From Areca catechu (taxonomy: Eukaryota > Streptophyta > Magnoliopsida > Arecales > Arecaceae): 64,000 nucleotides of DNA. The stretch is taken from positions 110,397,825 to 110,461,824 of the forward strand of contig CM038053.1 in the NCBI GenBank assembly GCA_021397845.1, read 5' to 3'. Below are positions 1-12,277 of the stretch, one piece after another (positions within the stretch are counted from its first letter, which is position 1; each line of letters starts with the position of its first letter). The notes beneath the pieces were generated by a model. The model saw only the letters and a program-made list of their open reading frames with translations. It was not told the origin of the DNA and did not search any database. Made by a program: the position numbers and the translations under genes.

Positions 1-21
1 TTGGTTCGAGGATTTTTGTGT

Positions 22-144
22 CAAGTGTCGACACCTGTGCATCAAGTGTCGACACTTGAATGATCAAGTGTCGACTCCCAGAATTCAAGTGTCGACACCT
101 GACAGCCAAGTGTCGACACCTGACAGCCAAGTGTCGACACTTGC
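22..144. promoter_or_regulatory. Array of GTCGAC-centred palindromes in A 5' LTR
   Basis: Six copies of a unit close to CAAGTGTCGACACTTG (or ending ACACCTG) lie within 123 bases, at a spacing of about 20 bases. The best copies are perfect palindromes. The array ends about 117 bases upstream of the TATA-like box, which is where enhancer elements sit. Repeated palindromic motifs in LTRs are known for Sireviruses; the binding factor is unknown. Confidence 0.8.
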
Positions 145-260
145 AGCCTCACAGCTCTAACGGATCTATTTTTCTGGCTTGCAGAAATGAGTTTTCAAGC
201 TCCAAACGGCTATTTCCAATGCTCCAACGGTCACAAACCGTTTTTAGAAGGTTTTTGGTG

Positions 261-267
261 TATTTAA
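261..267 (+). promoter_or_regulatory. TATA-like box of A LTR
   Basis: TATTTAA, conserved in the 3' LTR near 18750. It lies between the palindrome array and the hairpin series, as expected for the U3/R boundary of an LTR promoter. Inferred from position only. Confidence 0.5.
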
Positions 268-618
268 TCTCCACCAACCTCATTTTAAAGCAAGAGAAGT
301 GAAAAGAAGTCAAGAAAAAGGAAGAGAGAAGTCTATTCAAGAGCATTCAAGTCCACTCAAAAGCCAAAAAGCCAATATTCTCTCCAAACTTCAATTCAAA
401 AGCCTCTTCTAGCTTGATTCCACTGAAAAAGCCTACTTGCTCAACTCTACTTCATTCCAAAAGGAGGCAACTTGAAGAAGAGTGAAGTCAAATCATTCCT
501 TGAGCTTCAAAGATTCCAATCCACTCTTGAAGAGAGTTTGTTGTAGCATTTAAATTTTATATCTGATTTGTTGTGCTTTAACCTTGCTTTCAAGGGTGTC
601 TTGAAAGAAGGTTATTGT

Positions 619-762
619 GGTTTGTTGGTGAGCCAAAGTGTTAAAACCAACTAGGGTTAACTTGTGAGCCCGAAGACAAAACAAGTAGTTAGGTTTGTTG
701 GTGAGCCTAAGTGATAAAACCAACTTAGGTTTTTGACTTGTGAGCCTTGTAAAACAAGTCAA
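619..762 (+). other. Four serial hairpins with TGAGCC...AAAA loops in A LTR
   Basis: Stems: GTTGG 624-628 with CCAAC 647-651; ACTTG 660-664 with CAAGT 682-686; GTTGG 697-701 with CCAAC 720-724; TTGACTTG 733-740 with CAAGTCAA 755-762. Every loop starts TGAGCC and ends AAAA. The series is downstream of the TATA-like box, so it should be in the transcript leader (R/U5). It is repeated in the 3' LTR at about 19109-19252. Function unknown. Confidence 0.8.
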
Positions 763-1025
763 CTGTAATCTGGTATAGATTATAGTGGAATTCCCAAGGG
801 TGGCTTGGGGAGTGGATGTAGGTGCTAGGTTTGCACCGAACCACTATATATCTTGTGTTTGTGTGTGATTGCTCTTTTCTTTTTGCATTCTTTAATTAAG
901 TGCTATTATCTTGTATCTAATTAATTGTTACTCACAAGCACCACTAGACCTTTTGTTTTATTGTGTTAAATTTTTAAAAGACCTAATTCACCCCCCCTCT
1001 TGGGCTCCATTTCTGGGCAACAAGT

Positions 1026-1043
1026 GGTATCAAAGCACCGGTA
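1026..1043 (+). other. Primer-binding site of A
   Basis: TGGTATCAAAGC begins three bases after the LTR end (AAG spacer). It matches the complement of the initiator tRNA-Met 3' end (TGGTATCAGAGC) with one mismatch, the usual copia primer. Confidence 0.85.
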
Positions 1044-1079
1044 CTCTCTTGTAGGTCCAAGGATCTTGAGTAAAAGATC

Positions 1080-2445
1080 ATGGCAGCCCCAATAGGCATG
1101 GGTATTGTTGAAGGTCAAGCTTCAAACCGACCCCCACTGTTTAATGGCACAAATTACACATACTGGAAGACATGCATGCGCATATTTATATAAGCTCTTG
1201 ATTATAATTTGTGGAGAACAATAGTAAAAGGTCCTCATCAGCCTACAATGATGATTAATGGCATTCTCACCCCTAAAATGGAAGATGATTGGGATGAGAG
1301 TGACATTAAGCAAATTGAGCTTAATGCAAAGGCAATGAACCTTTTATTCTGTTCTCTTGATCCTAGTGAGTTTAACAGAATATCCAACTGTCTCTCCACA
1401 AAGGAGATTTGGGATACACTTGAGGTTACCCATGAGGGTACACACTAAGTAAAGACCACCAAAGTCAACATGCTAATTCACACTTATGAAATGTTTAAAA
1501 TGGAACCTACTGAATCTATCAGTGAAATGTATACTAGGTTCACAAACATTGTGAATGGCATGAGAAGTTTAGAAAAAATAATTTCTAATGGTGAACTTGT
1601 AAATAAACTTCTCAGGTCTCTACCAGCTTCATGGGATGCAAAGGTCACTGCAATTGAAGAAACAAAAGATGTCAACACTCTCCCGCTGGAACAACTGTTG
1701 GGCTCCTTAATGACATATGAACTATCGCTCAAACAGAAGAACGGAGAGGTGGACAAAAAGAAAAAGACAATAGCATTCAAATCTACTACCAGAGAAGACT
1801 CAAGCGAAGACTCTGAAAAGGATGATGAAGAAGATGAAACTGCTATGTTAGCTAGGAAATTCAAAAGGTTTATGAGGAAAAAGAAATTCAATTACAAAAA
1901 GAAACCTCTGAAGGGTGAGCCCAGTAAAGAAAAAGATAAGGAAAAGAAGGAGGAGCAACCCACATGCTTTGAGTGCAAAAAGCCAGGGCATTTCAAGGTA
2001 GACTACCCCTTAATAAAGAAAAGCAGAAAAAAGTTAAGGAAAAAGGCCATGATGGCAACCTGGAGCGAAAGTGAAGACTCCAGCTCTGAGGAAGAACAAC
2101 AGGAAGTAGCAAATTTCTGTCTAATGGCCGATCAAGAAGAGGTATGCCTTGCAACCAACAAGAAGAGAATGTGGTATCTTGATAGCAGTTGCTCAAGGCA
2201 TATGATAGGAGATGTGGAGCAGTTCTCATCACTCACATATCAAAATGGTGGCAATGTAACTTTTGGTGATAATGGAAAGGGAAAAATCATCGGTATTGGT
2301 AAAATCCATATCACCCCTACCTCTTATATTGGTAATGTTTTATATGTTGATGGTTTAAAACATAACTTGCTTAGTATTAGTCAATTTTATGACAAAAATT
2401 TAAAGTTATTTTTGAATCTTCTTTGTGCATTGTTTCTAGTCTAGA
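1080..2445 (+). pseudogene. Element A gag and protease, broken
   Basis: Capsid/nucleocapsid (gag) followed by the aspartic protease of a Sirevirus. The ATG at 1080 follows the primer-binding site and starts MAAPIGMG. One frame runs to 2444 but has stops at 1191-1193 and 1446-1448. The UBN2-type gag core spans about 1200-1750, followed by a lysine- and acid-rich stretch and a zinc knuckle near 1970 (CFECKKPGHFKVDYP) in which the last cysteine of the CCHC motif is tyrosine. An acidic stretch (SESEDSSSEEE) follows. The protease motif near 2175 reads WYLDSSCSRHM, so the catalytic Asp-Ser-Gly has Ser for Gly. A frameshift near 2405-2445 breaks the link to the pre-integrase region. Both the stops and the lost catalytic residues say it is inactive. 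Confidence 0.9.
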
Positions 2446-4719
2446 TGACAATGGCATCAAATTCATCGGTCATAGGCATGACATATTTATATGGTTAATC
2501 TTGATGATCTCCCTATTCAGAAAGGTCAATGTCTAGTGGCAATGGAAGCCAAGATTGATGAAGCTAGTTGGCTTTGGCATCGTAGACTAGGATATGCTAG
2601 CATGCATTTAATTTCAAAACTTAGCAAAAAGAATTTAGTAAAAGATTTGCCTAAACTGAATTTTGAAAAAGATAAGATTTGCAGTGCATGTCAACTTGGA
2701 AAACAAACAAAATCTTCTTTCAAACCTAAAGGAGTAATCTCTACATCTAGACCTTTAGAATGTTTCATATGGACCTCTTTGGGCCTACTAGAACATCTAG
2801 TTTGGGAGGTAAGAAGTTTGGTCTAGTCATTGTAGATGATTTCTCACGTTTTACATGGGTCATGTTTTTAGCACACAAAGATGAAACATTTTCTGAATTC
2901 ATAAGATTTCACAAAAGAGTTTAAAATGAAAAAGGTGTTCAGTAATTTCCTTAAGAAGTGATCATGGAACTGAATTTGAAAATACCGATTTTAATAAATT
3001 CTGTATTGAAAATGGAATTAATCATAATTTTTCTGCACCTAGGACACCTCAACAAAATGGGATAGTAGAAAGAAAAAATAGAACTCTTGAAGAAATGGCA
3101 CGCACCATGCTTTGTGAAAATGATTTACCTAGATACTTTTGGGCGGAAGCCATAAATACTGCATGCTATATCTTAAATCGTGTTTTAATTCAACCGATTT
3201 TAAAGAAAACTCCTTATGAGCTTTGGAAGGGTAGAAAACCTTCAATCCGTTATTTTCATGTTTTTGGTTGCCGTTGTTTCATCTTAAACAATGGTAAAGA
3301 CAATCTAAGTAAATTTGATGCCAAATCAGATGAGGGAGTCTTTCTAGGCTACTCCATATCTAGTAAGGCATACAGGGTCTTCAACAGAAGGACACTTGTT
3401 GTTGAAGAATCCATTCATGTAGTATTTGACGAAACTAACCAAAAATCTTCAAGAAAAGAAGATGTACTTTTTGATGAATCAGGTAACAAGAAGACTGAAG
3501 AAAAAAACAACAATGAAGAACTTACCAAGGAACAGAATGATGATCAGAACACTGACAAAGATCAAGCACAAGGTGATGAAGATACCTCAACTGTTGATCC
3601 TTTACCAAAAGAATGGAGGTATGCTCTTGGACACCCAAAAGAACTAATTATAGGTGATCCATCTAAAGGTATAAGTACTCGATCATCTCTTAGAAATATT
3701 TGTGACTACTTAGCTTTTGTGTCTCAAATTGAACCTAAAACTATTGAGGAAGCTGAATGTGATAGTAATTGGATAAATGCTTTGCAAGATGAACTTAATC
3801 AATTTAAAAGGAACAATGTTTGGACACTAGTAGATAGGCCCTCAAACACATCAATTATTGGCACAAAATGGGTTTTTCGAAATAAACTTGATGAAAATGG
3901 AATAGTAATTAGAAATAAAGCTAGACTAGTTGTCAAAGGATACAATCAGGAGGAAGGGATAGATTTTGATGAAACCTTTGCTCCTGTGGCTAGACTTGAG
4001 GCAATTAGGCTACTATTGGCTTTTTCCTATTTTATGAACTTTAAACTGTATCAGATGGATGTTAAAAGTGCTTTCTTGAATGGATTAATTGAAGAAGAAG
4101 TTTATGTTGAACAACCCCCTGGTTTTGAAAATTCTGAATTTCCAAATCATGTTTATAAACTTCATAAAGCTTTATATGGATTAAAACAAGCTCCAAGAGC
4201 TTGGTATGATCGTTTAAGCTCTTTTCTACTAAAAAATGATTTTGCTAGAGGAAATGTAGATAAAATATTGTTTTTAAAGAAAAAGAATGATGATCTCTTA
4301 GTAGTATAAATCTATGTTGATGATATAATATTTGGTGCTACTAATGAATCTCTTTGTCAAGATTTTGCAAGTCTAATGCAGGGTGAGTTTGAGATGAGCT
4401 TGATGGGAGAACTAAATTTCTTCCTCAGACTCCAGATAAGGCAAACCAAAGAGGGGATCTTCATCAACCAAACAAAATACACAAGAAAAATACTCAAGAA
4501 GTTTGGGATGGAGAACACTAAGCCATTAGGTACCCTATGAGCTCTACATGTAGACTTGACAAGGATGAATCAGGTAAATCAATTGATCAAAAATTATATC
4601 GTGGCATGATTGGTTCGTTATTATATCTTACTGCCAGTAGGCCAGATATCATGTTTAGTGTCTATATGTGTGCTAGATATCAGTCCAATCCTAAAGAGTC
4701 TTATCTTTTGGCTGTTAAA
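2446..4719 (+). pseudogene. Element A integrase and reverse transcriptase, broken and cut by B
   Basis: The continuation of the A polyprotein. The pre-integrase zinc domain (WLWHRRLGYASMH and CSACQLGKQTKSS) is at 2560-2720. The integrase core follows with its first aspartate in a shifted frame (VDDFSRFTWV near 2835) and the region after it damaged; the clean frame resumes at 3095 (GIVERKNRTLEE just before). Reverse transcriptase covers about 3780-4700: IIGTKWVFRNKLDENG, DVKSAFLNG, then a TAA at 4307-4309 just before the catalytic YVDD (4313-4324). A further frameshift lies near 4535. At 4719 the frame (SYLLAVK) stops at the left end of element B and resumes at 14462. Non-functional. Confidence 0.9.
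4715..4719. repeat. Target-site duplication of element B (TTAAA)
   Basis: TTAAA is found here and again at 14457-14461. Removing B and one copy rejoins the A reading frame, which proves the insertion point. Confidence 0.95.
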
Positions 4720-6878
4720 TGAAGGAAGATTTTGTTTTTTTTTTTTTTTTTGTGTGCCTACACTAAGCATAGAATAGGAACAGGTAGATATTTTAAAACA
4801 ATTTTGAAATTAATTACGAAAAAACCTGTCCCAAAACCAGGATCAAAAAAAATATTTGCATAGAGAACATTAAAATGCATGGCATATATATCTTTTTCAT
4901 AATTTTTAGACATGTATAAATGCATATAAAAATTAATAAAAAACTTATTCCAGGCTGGAATAAGGGAGGAATGGGGTGGAATAGCTATTCCCGCTATTCC
5001 ACCCTTCTTCAACCTCGGTTCAGAAATTCCTTATCGTGGAGCAATGTTCAGACGCCGACTGCAGAGCGCACAGGCCTCCAAACTTCGAGCTTCAAGGTCC
5101 GCTAGAATGTGCTCTTGACCGGCTACAAGGAACTGAAGACCAATCGCCAAAACTCCGGCGTTTGCCACCTCAAATCAGGGCTCAAAAAGGCTTCACGACC
5201 ACGGTTGCAGCAGGGAGAATAAAGCTTCAAACTTGGATTTCTTTGCACTGGAGCGAAGAACTGCTCCCAGGATCTCAGGCGAAATCCCTCTATAGGGGAT
5301 ACACGCCATGGGAACTTCTGATCGGAGCTCCGGCGTCGCTAGCCGCCGGATCCCAAGCTTTCACGATTTTTGGAAAAACTCTGAGATCTCTCTAATGGCT
5401 ACGAATGAAGGCTTCCAAAAGGTCTCTCTGGATCCGTATCGTAGAGGAGAGCAAGCTGCTGCTTTATGGTATGAAGGGATGAAGGATTTAAAAGGAAAAA
5501 ATCGGGATTTGAAACGCCCTGCTACGGTTTCAAAAAACCAAAAGTCTCAGGCATTCCAAAACGATAAAGACGATGGTTCAAAAGGCGAACCGGCAAATGA
5601 CCAAAAAGCCCTTCGGTCCAAGGTCCAAAGTAGGGTCAATTCGGTTCAGGTCAAAACCCAGTCAAACGAAGTCCAAAACGAACGAAACTGGACTCAAAAC
5701 GAAGCTAAGAACGAACCCTATCTTTCTACAGTCCAACCTCACTGATTTGAGTTGAAATCGATTTGCAACCGATTAAAACAAAATCAATTAGACTTAGAAA
5801 CATTCATCAAACCATTTGATGAACATGGGTTCAATCCTAGTCAGCCAGGAACACATTCCTGGTCGATCCAGAGAAGACCTGATCAACCCAAGACCGGGTT
5901 AATCAGAAGAAAACTCAACCAAAAATCGTGACAAAACACCGAAACGATTCCCAATCGAATCGGTTCCTGATCAGATAGAAATCCTCTGTGGCGTGTGACC
6001 TCATAGGTTCGAACCTAAACGGTAGTATTGGAACACTTCCAGTACCAGCACAAGATACCACCTAGAAATGGGTCTCGGCGTCCGGATAGGTCGAAGATGC
6101 GAGAGCAATCCATCGAACCTCTGGCATATGGTTACCACATAATTCATCCCTTTGACCTCCAATGCTCAGGATGACCTAGGGTTGAACTGCCAACCCCAGC
6201 TATGTCAATCCACTATGTGTCTCAATCTCGCATGTCCAGTGACTCTTCACTGGGACCACCCCGGCCGAGGATTTGCTAAATTGAGACACTGCGAGACATT
6301 CAATCCAAACCATTTGGACAGGTCAATTCCATCTTGGTCCACTACTGCTCCACAAGTACTTGCCTGTACCTAGAAACCTTCCGTCACCGGATTAAAAATC
6401 CGGGTAGTCCGGCACCAAAGCACAGGGAGTTGCTTGCAAGCTACCAAAGTGACCTCAGGTCAGAGGGACACTTATGCCCATATCCATTCGCGAGCGATCC
6501 TTAGGCAGATAAGGTGCTACGCGGAGTCATGTCTAATGAGATATCAAATATCCCACTTGCAGATCACATCAGTGTCACCACACTCCTTTGGTCAAGAGGA
6601 CAACCAAACAATGTGAACCACAACAGCCTATGCTTGATATGTTGCTATCCAGGTACAACATATCATTTGGCTGAGAACCCTGTTTAAGGACCACTCGATA
6701 TATCCTCTCTATATCGATGTAATAGTAGTCCTAAGGATATCATCACTAAATAATTCATTATAGGAAGATGTAAAGTGATGAGAAGCCAGAATAACTTTTA
6801 TTCATTATAAAAATTACATAACAATTAGCTCAACCATCTACAACCTAGATGATTGGCTTTGGGATACAACTCCCAACA
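4720..6878 (-). repeat. Element B 3' LTR
   Basis: 2159 bp. In element sense it begins TGTTGGGAG after the polypurine tract and ends CTTCCTTCA next to TTAAA. It contains a T-run (4736-4751). The open frames on the + strand inside it are antisense to the element and are also found in the other LTR; I do not regard them as genes. Confidence 0.95.
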
Positions 6879-6889
6879 AACTCCCACTT
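6879..6889 (-). other. Polypurine tract of B
   Basis: In element sense AAGTGGGAGTT directly before the LTR start TGTTGGG; the plus-strand primer site. Confidence 0.85.
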
Positions 6890-6892
6890 AGA

Positions 6893-9800
6893 CTAAAGCC
6901 AATCAGAACAGTATCGAATACCCATCTTCCATTTATAACTGTCGAATTCTTTAATTTCGATGGCTTTGGTAAAGGGGTCGGCCGGATTTTCCTTTCCATC
7001 GATCTTTTGAAGGTCGATGTCACCTCGTTCCACGATCTCTCGTACAAGGTGAAAGCGCCGCAGAATATGCTTGGTGCGCTGATGTGCCTTCGGTTCTTTG
7101 GCTTGATCAATCGCCCCTGAGCTGTCACAATGCAGAGGAATAGAATGCTCCAGGGAAGGTGCCACTCCCAGCTCGCCTATGAACTTCCGCAACCAGACAG
7201 CCTCTTTTGCTGCATCAGATGCGGCAATATACTCTGCTTCACAAACCGAGTCTGCAACAGTATGCTGCTTGGAACTTTTCCAGCAGATAGCTCCACCATT
7301 CAGGATAAAAACAAATCCTGACACACTCTTGCTGTCATCATGATCTGACATAAAACTGGAGTCAGTATACCCCTCTAGTTTTAGGTTAGAATCTCCATAG
7401 AGTAGCCATTGATCTTTAGTATTTCGCAAATACTTAAGGATGGTCTTTACCACCTTCAATGTGCTTCTCCTGGGTTAGATTGGTATCTACTCACTACCCC
7501 TAGTGAGTATGCCACATCAGGTCTAGTACACAACATAGCATACATAATAGAACCCACTGCCGAAGCATATGGTATTCTACTCATATGCTCTCTTTCCTCA
7601 GGGGTTGTCGCACAATCCTTTTTGGAAAGAGTAATTCCATGGCCTATCGGGAGATAGCCTTTCTTGGAATTTTCCATGCTAAACCTTTTTAACACGGTGT
7701 CAATGTATGTCGATTGGGACAATCCCAGAAGCCTCTTTGATCTATCTCTATAGATTTTCATACCTAATATGAATGAGGCTTCTCCCATATCTTTCATGGA
7801 GAATTGTGATGAAAGCCAAACTTTTATTCCCTGTAATGCAGGAACGTCATTTCCGATTAAGAGAATATCGTCCACATACAATACAAGAAATACAACTACA
7901 GAACCATTAGCCCATTTATATATGCAAGGTTCTTCTCCGTTCCTAACGAAGCCATACGATTTGATACACTTATCAAACCGCATGTTCCAACTCCGAGATG
8001 CTTGCTTTAGCCCATAGATAGACTTCTGAAGTCTACACACTTTTGACTCGTCTACGGAAGTGAACCCTTCAGGTTGTGTCATATACACTTCCTCCTCCAG
8101 CTCTCCATTTAGGAAGGCTGTTCGGACATCCATTTGCCAGATCTCATAGTCAAAATGTGCAGCTAAAGCTAGCATAATCCGAATGGATTTCAGCATTGCC
8201 ACAGGAGAAAATGTCTCGTCATAGTCAATACCATAACGTTGACGATATCCCTTGGCAACCAGACGGGCTTTATAGGTCTCTACCTTCCCGTCTGTGCCTC
8301 TTTTCCTTTTGAAGATCCATTTGCACCCAATGGGTTTTATCCCTTCAGGTGCATCAACCAATGTCCATACATGGTTGATTTCCATGGACTCCATTTCGGA
8401 TTTCATGGCTCCAAGCCATAACTCAGAATCAGACCTTTGCATTGCATCCATATAGGTGATCGGATCCTCGTTGTTCTCATCGAGTTCAACAGGATTACCA
8501 TCCTAGATTAGATATCCAAAATATCTATCCGGTGGACGCGATACTCTATCGGATCTCCTTAATGATTGCATAATAGGCTCAGGATTTGATCTTATCAAAT
8601 CAGGTTCAATACCAGCCTGTGTGTGCCCAGGTTCTTCTACTTGTAGAACTTCATCAAGTTCTATCTTAGAAGCTACAGTTCCTTCAATAAGGAACTCCTT
8701 TTCTAAAAAGATAGCTCTAAGTCTGACGAACACCTTTTGTTCATCAGGCAAGTAAAAGTAGTATCCTTTGGATTCTTTTGGATAACCAACAAAAAAACAT
8801 TTTTCAGACCTTGGCCCTAGTTTATCTGTTTCCAAATGCATGACATAAGCCGGACACCCCCAGACACGAAAATGTGAAAGGGTTGGCTTACGTCCTGTCC
8901 ATATTTCATATGGAGTTTTGTCAACGGATTTACTAGGAACATTATTAAGAAGTTGACATGCAGTCTCCAATGCATATCCCCAGAAAAACATAGGCAAAGT
9001 AGCAAACCCCATCATAGATCGAACCATGTCCAACAAGGTTCGATTTCTCCTTTCAGACACTCCATTTAACTGAGGTGTCATAGGAGGAGTCCATTGAGAG
9101 AGAATCCCATTCTCCTCAAGATATGTCAAAAACTCACCTGAAAGGTATTCACCACCTCGATCTGATCGAAGTATTTTGATTTCCTTTCTGGTTTGTTTTT
9201 CAACTTCATTACGATATTGTTTGAACATTTCAAACGAATCAGACTTATGTCTCATAAGATAGACATAACCAAACCTCGAAAGATCGTCTGTAAAAGTAAT
9301 GAAATATCTAAAACCTCCTCTAGCACAGATAGACATAGGTCCACATACATCAGTATGTACAAGACCTAGGATATCCAAGGCTCGCTCACCTTTTCCTTTA
9401 AAAGGTGATTTGGTCATCTTTCCAATAAGACAAGATTCACAAGTTGGCAGTGATTCACAATCACTGACATCTAGGAGGCCATCTCCTATTAACTTGTTAA
9501 TCCTATTTTTATTGATGTGACCTAGCCTACAGTGCCAAAGATAGGCTTCATTGACATCATCTATTCTAGGGCGTTTACTAGAACTTGTACTCATTACAAT
9601 AACAGGCTGTGATAGTAAATATATGCCATTAACTAAGCTTCCATTCATGATAGTCTTACCATTCAAAATGATAGAACAAACGTTTTTCTTTATTGAAAAT
9701 TCAAAATTTTCATTGGCCAGAAGGCCTACAGAAATAACATTAAGCATGAAAGAAGGACTATAATGACAGTCACTTAGAGTGACATTACAAGACTCATAAG

Positions 9801-10077
9801 ACAACTCCAGAACACCCAACGCCAGAACTGGAACAGCATTTCCATTCCCTACGTTCAGGTACCTCTCGCCATCTTCGAATCTTCTACTAACTCGAAGTCC
9901 CTGTAAAGAATTACAGATATGAATAGGACTTCCGGTATCTAATACCCAGCTAGTAGTATCACAAATAGTAAAGTTAGGATATATCATATATATACCTGGT
10001 GCAGCAACAGCTTGCTGCTTCTTCTTCTTCGGCCTGTTCGGGTCAAGTGAAGCGATGTAAAGAGGACAATTCCTCTT
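6893..10077 (-). pseudogene. Element B pol: protease, integrase, RT, RNase H; near-intact
   Basis: Reading leftward: protease (SWVLDTGSPIHIC near 9945, catalytic DTG kept), pre-integrase (LWHCRLGHINKNR near 9535), integrase core with HTDVCGP, SDRGGEY and ERRNRTLLDM giving the D-D-E set, reverse transcriptase with YVDD at 7867-7878, and RNase H ending SDWL with stop 6893-6895. Damage is slight: an in-frame TAG at 8503-8505 between integrase and RT, and a one-base loss near 7457 in the RT to RNase H link. Gag and pol share one frame, as in most plant copia elements. All catalytic residues that I can check are present, so the element was recently active. Confidence 0.93.
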
Positions 10078-10851
10078 CTAATGACCCTGCTTCTTGCAAA
10101 AGAAGCACTCTGCCTTGCTCTGGTCTAACTTCTTCTTGGTCTGACTTGGACCAGGAGCAGACTGTACCTTCTTGCTCTTCTTCTTCTTCTTTTTCTTAAA
10201 GGGTCGAGGAGCACCTGCCAAGGAACCTCCTACATAATTCACCAGCCCTTTGTTGAGCTGGTGGTCCTTTTCATAGGCTTGCAGTAAACCTAACATCTCA
10301 TGATAGTTTACTACCGGCCTATTCAATCTCCAGTGATCGAGAAAGGACACGTAGGATGGAGGCAGGGAGTTCAGGATCGCATCTTTCCCCAACTGTTCAT
10401 GAAGGGGACAGTCGAGCTTGCCCAGGCGCTCGAACAACTCGATCATGTTCATAACATGATCAGTCACAGAAGCACCTTCACGCATACACGTGTTATAGAT
10501 GGCGCTGGAGATACGGTATCTCTCAGCATCATCAGGTGTGCCAAAAGACTCCTTCAACCTTTGAAGGATATCCTCAGGCTGGGCCTCCTCAAACCTGCGA
10601 CCGAACTCATCGTTCATCGTAGCCAGCATAATACATCGGACAGTGGTCCGATCAGAGATCCACTTCTGGTAAGTGTCTCTAATCGGTCCCCGAGTATTGG
10701 CAGCGGGAACTACAGGTGCCGGATCTGTCAGAACATACAAGATCCGTTCATGCTCAAGGACTATCCTCAATCTTCGATACCAGCTATCGAAGTTGGGTCC
10801 AATCAATTTTTCATTGTCCAACAATGGACGGAGCGACAGATTGGTTGACAT
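10078..10851 (-). pseudogene. Element B gag with stop inside the zinc knuckle
   Basis: Starts at the methionine at 10851 (MSTNLSLRPLL), chosen because C and D gag begin with the same MS.NLSLR; an upstream in-frame methionine at 10872 lacks that support. It carries the gag core of the UBN2_2 type (about residues 30-190), a lysine-rich stretch, then a zinc knuckle CFFCKKQGH...KRNC interrupted by TAG at 10078-10080. The stop follows the conserved histidine, so the product would lack the last cysteine and all of pol. It is otherwise open across 258 codons. Confidence 0.92.
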
Positions 10852-12277
10852 CTGAAAGAAAAATATGACCAAAATTAGTTTATGTGATTTTCAAAACCCT
10901 AAAGACTTGGACTTTAGTCAAAAAGGTTCTCCCACTAACTTTTCAGAATAGGAGCCTCTACCTCCAATTCCGTGAAGTCATAATTCAAAGTGGGTACTAG
11001 AATCCAATAGACCACGTACAAGCCCGTCTAGGGTACGGCTCACCCATACGTGTCTAAAGGTAGGTTCTTATAACCAATTGCTGCCCTTAGCAATTTCTAG
11101 TAATCTATTTTTCCCCAAGATGCACTGTAATCGACCTAGGGGCCTCCTATTACAGGCTCTCGGTTAAGTCCAACCATTAACATGCCGAATTCAGTGTTTC
11201 CAACCAACAAATGACCAAGCCCGTCTAGGGTACGGCTCACCTGATCACTGTTGAGAAGGTCACACTGAACCTTCATATTAGGGAGAGTAATCCCAATAGC
11301 ATGATATACACCCATTTTAAGGAACTGCCGATGCATACCCAACTAATGGACATATTACAAACCCACTTAATGGGAGGCAAAGACTTTGTTAACTCCTTAA
11401 CTAGGTCTTTTAAGGATCTAATAATTTAGAGGATTTTAAAATTTGTGACATATAAAAAAAATCATGAACCTTGATCCATAAACTCCCACTAAATCTTAGA
11501 AGGGTTTATGGTTAGGTTCATGGGCACCTAAATCAGTCAGACTGATAACCTTAAATGGCATGGGTTGATCTAACTCAATTATCTTTTCTAATGCAAATCA
11601 GGTAAGCCAATTTGGCCAAGTAAGTGCGGTCGAGGCATGAGTTACGGCATTAACCACTTTCCTTAGACACCAATTACAAGAACTGGCCAGGAAAGGGTAC
11701 CCTCAAAGCCAAGGACCATAAGGCTGCTTACCTTAGATACCAAATTGATTTACCGTCATCAATTAGATTAGAAAATTTGAGTTAGGTTAGCCTCTGAGCC
11801 AGATTAGATCCATTTAGATGAATGGACACAAGCTTCTAACTAATTAGAAACTAGGAAAAGATAATCCTTAATCAACTTTTGATTAAAATTATTTTTAGAG
11901 TTCATTCAACTAAACCTAGGTCTAACCCAATTAGGATCTAATCCTAGCCCAACCATTTAACCCAATTGGCTTATCAAATGACTTAAGGTTTTATAAACCC
12001 TAATTTGCATTTATCATTTAATTATTTCAGATAATTCATAATTATAAGAAATCAAGCCAATTATTTAATTAAAACAATTTTAATTAAATCTTGTAAAACT
12101 CCTCTTACAATTAATTCTTATTTACATTTAACATATCAAAGAATAAAAATAATACATGCCATCATTAATTCTTAATTAAAACAATTTTAATTAAAATTAA
12201 ATAATTCAACTAATTACCAAATTAGTTAATTAAATAATTTTAATTAACTAAAAACATGCAAATATAATTTTAAATTG
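10852..12277 (-). other. Long untranslated leader of B with paired hairpins
   Basis: About 1.4 kb between the primer-binding site and gag without a plausible gene, AT-rich towards the LTR. It contains two AGCCCG...CGGCT hairpins (11009-11055 and 11213-11246) and a CTTTCCT/AGGAAAG hairpin (11657-11695), all with counterparts in C and D. Function unknown; packaging or translation control is plausible. Confidence 0.75.

Larger units (their letters stand above)
1..1022 (+). repeat. Element A 5' LTR (3' two thirds)
   Basis: Aligns base for base in length with 18490-19511 of the 3' LTR and ends GGGCAACA directly before the primer-binding site. It holds a palindrome array (22-144), a TATA-like box (261-267) and a hairpin series (619-762). 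The first roughly 450 bases of this LTR lie before the window. Confidence 0.95.

Noticed and set aside
22..144. CRISPR array
   Set aside because: Short palindromic repeats with short, repetitive spacers within an LTR of a plant element; no cas genes and wrong organism.
5036..5745. Open frames of 119 and 145 codons on the + strand in the left B LTR, with counterparts at 12811-13323
   Set aside because: They lie in the LTR antisense to the element, have no recognisable domain, and exist twice only because LTRs are duplicated.
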